64,000 nt of DNA, taken from positions 19,703,385-19,767,384 of the forward strand of contig NC_088295.1 of NCBI RefSeq assembly GCF_032854445.1, read 5' to 3'. The position numbers and the translations under genes are program-made. The notes below the pieces were generated by a model. The model searched no databases. It was not told the origin of the DNA and saw nothing but the letters and a program-made list of their open reading frames with translations. Below are positions 28,601 to 40,600 of the stretch, in pieces (the stretch's first letter is position 1; the number at the start of each line of letters is the position of its first letter). The stretch is from Liolophura sinensis (Eukaryota; Mollusca; Polyplacophora; Chitonida; Chitonidae).

Positions 28601-31600
28601 CCCACTGTTCCAAGCATGACAGGTTGTTGTAAACCTGTGGTGACTTAATATTTATATTTAAATGACTTAATATAAAATGGGTTCATTTAGTGATGTAGAT
28701 ACTTTACATCTCTTCATTTGTACACAGGACATTTGTAATGGTGCAATGATTGGTATTGATAAAATGGGTTCATTTAGTGATGTAGGTACTTTACATCTCT
28801 TCATTTGTACACAGGACATTTGTAATGGTGCAGTGATTGGCATTGATAAAATGGATTCATTTAGTGATGTAGATACTTTACATCTCTTCATTTGTACACA
28901 GGACATTTGTAATGGTGCAATGATTGGTATTGATAAAATGGATTCATTTAGTGATGTAGATACTTTACATCTCTTCATTTGTACACAGGACATTTGTAAT
29001 GGTACAATGATTGGCATTGATAAAATGGATTCATTTAGTGATGTAGATACTTTACATCTCTTCATTTGTACACAGGACATTTGTAATGGTACAATGATTG
29101 GCATTGATAAAATGGATTCATTTAGTGATGTAGATACTTTACATCTCTTCATTTGTACACAGGACATTTGTAATGGTGCAGTGATTGGTATTGATAAAAT
29201 GGGTTCATTTAGTGATGTAGATACTTTACATCTCTTCATTTGTACACAGGACATTTGTAATGGTACAATGATTGGGTTCATTTAGTGATGTAGATACTTT
29301 ACATCTCTTCATTTGTACACAGGACATTTGTAATGGTGCAGTGATTGGCATTGATAAAATGTGTTCATTTAGTGGTGTAGATACTTTACATCTCTTCATT
29401 TGTACACAGGACATTTGTGATGGTGCAATGATTGGTATTGATAAAATGGGTTCATTTAGTGATGTAGATACTTTACATCTCGTCATTTGTACACAGGACA
29501 TTTGTAATGGTGCAGTGATTGGTATTGATAAAATGGGTTCATTTAGTGATGTAGATACTTTACATCTCGTCATTTGTACATCTCTTCATTTGTACACAGG
29601 ACATTTGTAATGGTACAATGATTGGCATTGATAAAATGGGTTCATTTAGTGATGTAGGTACTTTACATCTCTTCATTTGTACACAGGACATTTGTAATGG
29701 TACAATGATTGGCATTGATAAAATGGATTCATTTAGTGATGTAGATACTTTACATCTCTTCATTTGTACACAGGACATTTGTAATGGTACAATGATTGGC
29801 ATTGATAAAATGGATTCATTTAGTGATGTAGATACTTTACATCTCTTCATTTGTACACAGGACATTTGTAATGGTGCAGTGATTGGCACTGATAAAATGG
29901 GTTCATTTAGTGATGTAGGTACTTTACATCTCTTCATTTGTACACAGGACATTTGTAATGGTGCAATGATTGGTATTGATAAAATGGGTTCATTTAGTGA
30001 TGTAGATACTTTACATCTCTTCATTTGTACACAGGACATTTGTAATGGTGCAGTGATTGGTATTGATAAAATGGGTTCATTTAGTGGTGTAGATACTTTA
30101 CATCTCTTCATTTGTACACAGGACATTTGTGATGGTGCAGTGATTGGTATTGATAAAATGGGTTCATTTAGTGATGTAGATACTTTACATCTCTTCATTT
30201 GTACACAGGACATTTGTAATGGTGCAATGTTGTATGCTGACCTGGTCCACGAGAAGCTGAGAGACGCTGGTTACTATGACGAGGAGGGCCAGTTTGATGT
30301 CACTGAACAGGTACTGCATATGGAGCTTCCTCTGTATACTCTGTATTCACATGCATGTATTCCTGACTACAGTTTTATATATTTACAGTAGTGACATAGT
30401 TAAAACTGCTTTTTGTACCCCCTCAACTTCAGGGGGTGGGGTTGGGTGTCTGTGAGTCTCTCTGTTGACATAATTTTGTCCATGGATCTCCTCCCAAACT
30501 GCGCCGATTTTGATGAAACTTGCGACACATCTTGCGTATCACCTGAACTTTGCATGCTCAACTTTGAAGGTAATCAAGTAATTATTCTCAAAATTACCTG
30601 CATTTAGGACTATTCGTAATAGCATGTATTCAGATTTTGTCCATGCAACTCTTCCTACCTATTTCCAAGGAACTTAGCATACATCTTACCTATCATCTAA
30701 ATTTTTGCATGCTTAACTTTAAGTACAACCGGGTTATTCATAATTACACCCATTCAGGTACTTAGTACAGTAATAGATTTTCCTGTACACAGATTTTGAC
30801 CATGCAGCTCCTGCTGAAGTGTTGTACGCATTTCCCTGAAACTTTGTGCATATCTTTTATATCATAGATTAATAATAATGAAATTCTGATCATTTATTCT
30901 TGGAAATGTTGGGGGATGGAAGGGGGATATATTGGCATCCTAATTCTATTTGTTTTGTTTTTTTTCATTTTGTTTTTGTTTTATTTTTTTGTTAACCATA
31001 ATTCATAGACAAGTTTGAAGTGTGAGTGAGTGAGTGGGTGTCTGAAGGAGGAGGCCTCAGGGAAGATCAGCAGGTTGTTGACTGAGTATATGAACTCTCT
31101 GTAAATAAAGTTTGTCAATCAATCAATCAATTGATCTACACAGATCTCTTGTAAAGATGTTCACTTAAAGGTAACAAACTCCTACCATGAAAAAGACATC
31201 AAAAATACTCCAACAGATATGTAACTAGGTATGATTATTTGTATATAAAAAGGCTTTACAAAGCTGAAAACCCAAAATCATTTTTAGTGTATATGTATGT
31301 GTATAATTGCGTTTGTTCTGTGTTTCAGCTGTGCATAACCATCAACAACATAGAACAGGTGAGACGAGCCCTGAAACCTCTGCCAGAAACCTTAGGTTAT
31401 AGTGACATCCAGAAAAACATGGAGAAAAGCCACGGCGAAAAGGGCTTACGGCAGGTGAAGACAGCCTTACACAACATGCTGAGGAAGGCGGATGATGAGA
31501 TGACCAGGAGAATCAAAAATGTGGTGGATCGTGTGGCCGATAAGGTGAACTGAATCACATATAGTTGATCACTGCTTAGGTGTTCTAAATTTCAAGCATA

Positions 31601-34600
31601 CACAGAGACAGTTTCTCTACATTTAATAGCTTGCTTCATTCTGAAAATCTTTCATTTGGGCCCAAATGTGCCTGACATAGAATTGATTGTACAAATGCAA
31701 AAGAACTCTGGTTTTTAAAGTATCATTGATCTTAAATTACGTATAATATGTATATACTTTCTTCAATAATGTACAGCTTTATTATGTATATTATATACTT
31801 TTATAATAATAATGTCTAGTTTAATACAGTGTTGCCACTGCACTTCAGGGCATCATTCTGACATGGCTGTACATGTATCTTTCAGATGAGACCATACAGA
31901 TATTAATACAGTGTTGCCACTGCACTTCAGGGCATCATTCTGACATAGCTGTACACGTATCTTTCAGATGAGACCAGATATTAATACACTGTTGCCACTG
32001 CACTTCAGGGCATCATTCTGACATGGCTGTACATGTATCTTTCAGATGAGACCATACAGATATTAATACAGTGTTGCCACTGCACTTCAGGGCATCATTC
32101 TGACATGGCTGTACACGTATCTTTCAGATGAGACCAGATATTAATACAGTGTTGCCACTGCACTTCAGGGCATCATTCTGACATGGCTGTACATGTATCT
32201 TTCAGATGTGACCAGATATTAATACAGTGTTGCCACTGCACTTCAGGGCATCATTCTGATATGGCTGTACGTATATCTTTCAGATGAGACCATGCAGATA
32301 TTAATACAATGTTGCCACTGCACTTCATGGCATCATTCTGATATGGCTGTACATGTATCTTTCAGATGAGACCATGCAGATATTAATACAGTGTTGCCAC
32401 TGCACTCCAGGGCATCATTCTGATATGGCTGTACATGTATCTTTCAGATGAGACCAGATATTAATACAGTGCTGCCACTGCACTTCAGGGCATCATTCTG
32501 ACATGGCTGTACATGTATCTTTCAGATGAGACCATGCAGATATTAATACAGCGTTGCCACTGCACTTCAGGGCATCATTCTGATATGGCTGTACATGTAT
32601 CTTTCAGATGAGACCATGCAGATATTAATACAGTGTTGCCACTGCACTTCAGGGCATCATTCTGACATGGCTGTACATGTATCTTTCAGATGAGACCAGA
32701 TATTAATACAGTGTTGCCACTGCACTTCATGGCATCATTCTGACATGGCTGTACATGTATCTTTCAGATGAGACCATGCAGATATTAATACAGTGTTGCC
32801 ACTGCACTTCAGGGCATCATTCTGACATGGCTGTACATGTATCTTTCAGATGTGACCAGATATTAATACAGTGCTGCCACTGCACTTCAGGGCATCATTC
32901 TGACATGGCTGTACATGTATCTTTCAGATGTGACCAGATATTAATACAGTGTTGCCACTGCACTCCAGCACATCATTCTGACATGGCTGTACATGTATCT
33001 TTCAGATGAGACCAGATATTAAGAAAGACGTTTTTCACCTGAATTGGGCTCCAGAATCTGTCCCGGCTGAAGATGTAAGTTCAAAGAATTGTACTTCAAC
33101 AAAGGTCAGATTATTAAATTAATTATTTAAACTGAACTAAAAGTTGGTGTTTTTGCTCACTGATTTTCTCCTATGCAAAACTTATTTCAGTGCAATTCTG
33201 TTATACCTCTTTAGAAGGCTTTTCTGGAAAAAGTGATACATGTACTTGTGTATTGGTTTAAATTTATGTAACTATAAAGATATGTGCATTCTTTTTGTCT
33301 TCGCTGCAGGCTGTCGTTGACCTTATGGAGTATCTGGACAGTAACCTGCTGACCTTGAACAATAACCTTCTGAGGTCAAATTTTGACCGGATCCTGGAGT
33401 CCATCTGGGTGGAGGTGCTGGAAGAGTTCAAGGATGTGATGATCAAGGAGGAGCAGGTCAAAATTTTACCTGAGATTGTGTGTGTGTGAGGATGTGTGTT
33501 ATTTGTGGGTGAGTGCAGATAGCACCTGAGGATATGTCTTATTTGTGTGTGATTGCAGATAGCACCTGAGGATGTGTGTTATTTGTGTGTGACTACAGAT
33601 AGCACCTGGGGGTGTATGTTATTTGTTTGTGTTTACAGATATAGATAGCACCTGAGGATGTGTATTATCTTGTGGGATTACAGATAGCACCTGAGGATGG
33701 ATGTCATCATATGTGATTACAGATAGCACCTGTGGATGTATATCATCATGTGTGATTACAGATAGCACCTGAGGATGTATGTTCTTGTGTTTGATTACAG
33801 ATAGCACCTGAGGGTGTATGTTATTTGTTTGTGATTACAGATATTAACTAAGGATGTATATTATTTGTGTGTGATTACAGATAGCACCTGAGGATGTACA
33901 CTGTATGTTATTGTGTGTGATTACAGATAGCACCTTAGGATGTATGTCATTGTATATGATTGCAGATAGCACCTGAGGATGTGTGTTATCTTGTGTGATT
34001 ACAGATAGCACCTGAGGATGTGTGTTATCTCGTGTGATTACAGATAGCACCTGAGGATGTATGTTATTGTGTTTGATCACAGATAGCACCTGAGGATGCA
34101 TGTTGTTGTGTTTGATCACAGATAGCACCTGAGGATGTATGTTATTTTGTGTGATTGCAGATAGCACCTGAGGATGTATGTTATTGTGTGTGATTACAGA
34201 TAGCACCTGAGGATGTATGTTATTTGTTTGTGATTGCAGATAGCACCTGAGGGTGTATGTCATCATGTGTGATTACAGATAGTACCTGAGGATGCATGTT
34301 ATTGTGTGTGATTACGGATAGCACCTGAGGATGTATGTTATTTATGTGTGATTGCAGATAGCACCTGAGGGTGTATGTCATCATGTGTGATTTCAGATAG
34401 CACCTGAGGATGTATGTCATCATGTGTGATTACAGATAGCACCTGAGGATGCATGTTATCTTGTGTGATTACAGAACGTACCTGAGGGTGCATGTTATTT
34501 TGTGTGATTACAGATAGCACCTGAGGACGTGTGTTATTTATGTGATTGCAGATAGCACCCGAGGATATGTGTTATGCATGTGATTACAGATAGCACCTGA

Positions 34601-37600
34601 GGATGTATGTTATTGTGTGTGATTACAGATAGCACCTGAGGATGTATGTTATTTGTTTGTGATTGCAGATAGCATCTGAGGGTGTATATCATCATGTGTG
34701 ATTACAGATAGTACCTGCGGATGCATATTATTGTGTGTGATTACAGATAGCACCTGAGGATGTATGTTATTTATGTGTGATTGCAGATAGCACCTGAGAG
34801 TGTATGTCATCATGTGTGATTTCAGATAGCACCTGAGGATGAATGTTATTTGTGTGTGATAGCACCTGAGGATGTAAGTTATTTTGTGTGATTACAGGTA
34901 GCACCTGAGGATGTATGTTATTGTGTTTGATAACAGATAGCACCTGAGGATGTATGTTATTTTGTGTGATTACAGGTAGCATCTGAGGATGTATGTATTT
35001 TGTGTGATTCCAGATAGCACCTGAGGATGTGTGTTATTTGTGGATGATTACAGTTAGCGCCTGAGGATGTATGTCATCGTGTGTGATTATTGATAGCACC
35101 TGAGGATGTATGTCATCATGTGCCATTACAGATAGCACGTGAGAATGTATGTCATCATGTATGATTACAGATAGCACCTGAGGATGTGTGTTATTGCGCG
35201 TGATTACAGATAGCACCTGAGTATTCATGTTATTGTGTGTGATTACAGAGAGCACCTTAGGATGCATGTTATTGTGTGTGATTACAGATAGCACCTGAGG
35301 ATGTATGTTATTGTGTGTGATAACAGATAGTACCTGAGGATGTATGTTATTGTGTGTGATAACAGATAGCACCTGAGGATGTATGTTATTTTTGTGTGAT
35401 TACAGATAGCACCTGAGGATGTGTGTTATCTCGTGTGATTACAGATAGCACCTGAGGATGTATGTTATTGTATGTGATTACAGATAGCACCTGAGGGTGT
35501 ATGTTGTTTGTCTGTGATTATAGATATTAATAGAGGGTGTATATTATTTGTGTGTGATTACAGATACAGATAGCACCTGAGGATGTGTGTTATTATGGGT
35601 GATTACAGATAGCACCTGAGGATGTATGTTATTGTGTGTGATTACAGATAGTACCTGAGGATATATGTTATTGTGTGTAATTACAGATAGCACCTGAGGA
35701 TGTGTGTTTGCATGTGTGATTACAGAGAGCATCTGAAAATGTACAAGCATGTTATTTATGTATGATTGCTGAAAGCACCTGCAGGTGTGTGTTTGCATGT
35801 GTAATTACACACAAGTGCCTAAGAACATGTACAGTATGTTTTGTATGATTACAGAACGTACCGGAGGATGCATATTTTTGTGTATATTTACAAGAGGACA
35901 CACCTGTATATATTATTCTGTATAATTACAGAGTACCTGCTGATGTACATGAACATGTGTGTTTTTGCATTTGATTACAGAAAGCACCTGCATTTTACTT
36001 AAGAATGTATGAAGCTCTGGGACTGCTGGTGGATTTCTTCCATGCTAATGAAAAAGGATTACCTGTACAAACCATAAAGTGTCCACAATACAGGGTATGT
36101 ACATGTATGCTATCGCATGCTCTCCCTTCTGTATTCAGTTCAAATTTTAGTCAAGAAAACTTATCAGTGATTAGATCAGATGTTGTGGTAGTTCTACGTA
36201 CATACTGCAGGGGTTCATAGAAGTCGTCTGGACAAGCCGGTATTCCGATTCCGTCGATTGAATAAAAGACTCAGTAATTGGTCATATTTATTCGATTTGA
36301 GGTTGTTTTTGAAAAGAAATATTCAAAATTTTACATAAACTCAGTTTGAACATATCAGTCACAACATCAATGTCGCCTGCTCCGGACAAACAAGACAATG
36401 CCACACTTTAGTCAATGTCACAACTATTCATAAATACAGAAAAAAAAAACAAATGAGATCTCAGCCGTAAATAAAACTGATCATTTAAGTCTCATTTCTG
36501 GTATGCCATTTTTTGTGATCAGTTCTTCCAAAGAAACCAAACGCCATGTGTAATGGTCCCGTCACACCTGTAAGCCAAAGTCCATTACACCTGTAATCCA
36601 AAGTCCGTCACAAGTCTGTCACACCTGCGATCCAAAGTCCATCACACCTGTAATCCACAGGTGTCACAAGTCCTTCACACCTGTAATCCAAAGTCCATCA
36701 CACCTGTAATCCCAAGTCCTTCACACCTTTAATCCAAAGTCCGTCACAAGTCTGTCACACCTGCAATCCAAAGTCCATCACACCTGTAATCCCAAGTCCT
36801 TCACACCTGTAATCCAAAGTCCGTCACAAGTCTGTCACACCTGCAATCCAAAGTCCATCACACCTGTAATTCAAGGTCTCTCACAGCCAGGCTGTTCAGA
36901 CAGTTTTCTATGCCGTCGGCCCCGCCGTGGAAGAGTATCTCAAGTTTCACGTAAAATATAGCAGTCTTGGCTGCTGAGCTGTGTATGGTTCAAATCTCAG
37001 TAAAGCCTTAACAAATGCTGTTTCACTGACAGAAGGGACGTCCACACTGTCACAGGTCTGAATTTCTTCTCCCTTCCTTCAAGATATCCGCCTCCCATGA
37101 CAACTCATGGCATTAATTATATTCAGAAATTTCTGCAGCTCTGGCATTCATTGGACCACAAATCTATTGTTGGTTCACGAACATTGATATTCTGAAACCT
37201 AGTCATCTTCACAGTTCATTGGACGCTTCGCCGTGTCCCACATTTCTGTGTACCGTAAATCTGTGTATTTTTCGTTGACCACTGACTGATGAAAGTCATT
37301 TAAATCAAGTACCTAACAATATCCAAAGTTCAGTGAAGTTACCTGTTCGCGGTACGAGTTTACATGATACTCTTCATGATACTCCATATTGATTACATTA
37401 AAAAAAGCAATTTTTGGAATATATGAAATCAAACATGACACATTGTAGGCTTCTTTGATCTCTGCCCAATCGGTCCTCAGGAATGAATGGACCTACTTCA
37501 GCTTCTGATTGTTCTAGTTTGGCAATAGCGTGCCGATTGACTGCAAATGTGACAGGTTTCATGTGATTAGTACCCGTCAAATCAGACTTTGTTTTTACTG

Positions 37601-40600
37601 CTTTTGTAGATTGAAATCTTTGTTTATTTTGACAGTTAACGATAATATTTCAAGAGACTCTAGATAACGCACAGTGCATTCATCTGGATGCACTATTGGG
37701 AATGACAACCACATATTCCATAAGCCAATAAGGCATGGCCATTCTGTCTTACATTATTGAATATTTTTTAAAAGTGATGTCAAGTGACGACCAATTACTC
37801 ATGTGAGTTAAGTCAATCTAGACTGATGCTCTGTATTGTAAGTGTTCTGGGCAGGTCTTCACACTTCACTGGACTGGTATCCTGAAATACATGTAACAGT
37901 AACTGCAATGTGTGCCGATTATCAATTTACAGTATCAACCAGGAGACCAGCTTGAGTTCATATGTAGGCAGGGACCGTTTCTTCAATCAGTGAAGTCTAG
38001 TAACACACAAAAATATTCAGTATTAGTGTCTTAAACTTAGTTTCAGGTGAAAAAAAAATCAATTTCGCTTAGAAAGTGGCAGTGAGTACATAGAAAAATG
38101 ACTTCTGTGAACCCCTGTACTGTCATATGGACAGCGCATGTACTTGTTAGAGTGTTTTATATCTCTCAATAACGGTGTGGTTAAGGCAGCCTCAAATGAA
38201 TTATTTTGTTTACCCTCAGGAGTTACGAGAACAGCTTGGCTTGCGGAGGATGGAAACCAGAGATCTGATAGAGAAATTCTACATGGAGAAGCTACAGGCT
38301 CAGGTGGGAATCTAGGAAAATATACAGCTGAATGCCTAAAGGATTTGCTCAGAGATGATAATACAAATATCAATTTTTGAACCACACAAATATGTTTTTC
38401 AATACCTTGTAATAAATAGTTGAAAACTGTAAGGAACTTTTTAGAACTTTCAGTGATATTAAAATATATAATATTGGCATCTTTCAATACATGTATCCTT
38501 TCTGTCCATTTCTGCATACAGAAAGAACTAGAGAAGACAGATTTTGGAGTGCTTACTGTGAGAGTCTCCTATAAATTTGATTCTCACACTTTACTGGTGG
38601 AGGGTAAGTTATAATACCAATGACGCAAACAATTTTCTGTTCAACTTTTTTATGAAATCATGCAAGCAGATCTTTTTGTTTTCCATCCACTTTTTCCAAA
38701 ACATTTGTACATTTACTTTAAAATCAAGTTCTTGAAGATTAAGAGGAGAATTCAGTAGATTATAAGCCTGTTTCTTGTTTGATACTGAAATTCTTTTTTT
38801 CTATCTGTTTTGCAGTGGTTCATGCTCGAGATATTATTCCCCTGGATGCAAATGGTAAACCTTCTTGTTTCATTTATTTTGGCTTAATTTGTAGTACAGG
38901 TACTACAGTTTAAAGACATTTTTATGGTTTGTATTTTTCATGGATATGGGATTTATGCATGAGTGTGTAATGAAAGGGGTTTAATGTATTTTGCTAGAAT
39001 TTTCACTTGTACAATGGTAGTCAGTTTTATGGGTGGAGGAAACCAGAGTGCTGGGGATAAACCACCAAACTCAAGCAAGTTACTTATAAACTCTCCCAAC
39101 TGTGAAGAATATATATGCTACATGAGTGGAAGGCATTAAGTGGTCTTCAAAGAACATTAGACCGTCACCATACCTCATGAATCCAGGGAATGCACAAATT
39201 CACTAACCAGGGCTAGTATTGAGCCCCCCTTTGGTGTGTCTTACTGGTTGAAAAACAAGTGTTTTAACCATGATCATGGTCCTCTCCCTCCAAAAAAAAT
39301 AATGTGGTTTATGATTTTGAACAATACACATACATGTAACAGGTGTAAATATTCTCAGTTTGAGTTTTTGTTTTGTTCGCAGGGCTCAGCGATCCATTTG
39401 TCCTTATTCAGCTCTGTCCTGAACACATCTTCCCAGGGGTCCAGATACAACAAACCAAAGTCATTAAGAAAACCCTCAACCCAGACTTTGACGAGAGATT
39501 TGAATTGTAAGTGTTTAGATCTGAACTGCTGAAGAGCAGACTGTGTGTGTGATTTGTTTATGTTACAATTGGTGTTTTTTTTTTTTTTTAAACTAAAGTT
39601 TCATATGATGGCCATCTATGAAGACTGGAGTTACAGTGTGTGCCACATTTATTATATATGAAAGGGATATTTACTGCTTCCTGCTGTGACTCATACACGT
39701 GTGTCAGATCGATATAAAAAATTCCTGCTGACATTTGTTACTGGTCATAATTCTACTTCCTGTAGCATGGTGTGTGAGTGCAGGCTTATTCTTCTTGTAA
39801 TAATTTGATCGATCCACTTCCTGTAGTGTCAGCGCTGTGTGTTGTTCTGCTTGTCATGGTTCGACTTTTCTATTGTTCTCAGTTCCATTCATCCTGACCA
39901 GTGTGCATTCCACGGGTCCTGTATTGTCTTCACTGTCATGGATCATGATATCATGTTCCAAAATGACTTTGCTGGGGAGGCATTTTTATCACTGCGGGAA
40001 ATCCCAGGCGTGGACGGCGAGGAAGTGACTGGTTATGATGCTCTTCATGAAATACAGCTTCCTCTTGCACAGCCCAAACATAAAGGTATATCCATGTTAT
40101 AGCAAACACCACTTCCCCTTTGCACAACCCAAACACAAAGGTATCTCAGGTAGTGTTAGACCAAATACAGCTTCTTTTTTCACAGCCCAAACACAAAGGT
40201 ATATCCATGTTATAACAAACACAGCTTCCCTCGCACAACCCAAACACAAAGGTATCTCAGGTAGTGTTAGACCAAATACAGATTCTTTTTTCACAGCCCA
40301 AACACAAAGGTATATCCATGTTATAACAAACACAGCTTCCCCTCACACAACCCAAACACAAAGGTATCTCAGGTAGTGTTAGACCAAATACAGCTTCTTT
40401 TTTCACAGCCCAAACACAAAGGTATATCCATGTTATAACAAACACAGCTTCCCCTCACACAACCCAAACACAAAGGTATCTCAGGTAGTGTTAGACCAAA
40501 TACAGCTTCTTATTTCACAGCCCAAACACAAAGGTATATCCATGTTATAACAAACACAGCTTTCCCTTTGCACAACCCAAACACAAAGGTATCTCAGGTA

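Noticed and set aside
28667-30213. Long ORFs on both strands made of 29-residue repeats
   Set aside because: Artefact of the 87-bp intronic array. Only the exon from 30209 is supported as coding.
33619-35798. Minus-strand ORFs rich in HPQVLSVI repeats
   Set aside because: Reverse reading of the 39-bp array.
38059-38517. 152-codon minus-strand ORF
   Set aside because: Antisense to exon 25 and its introns; the plus-strand exon is conserved and in frame.
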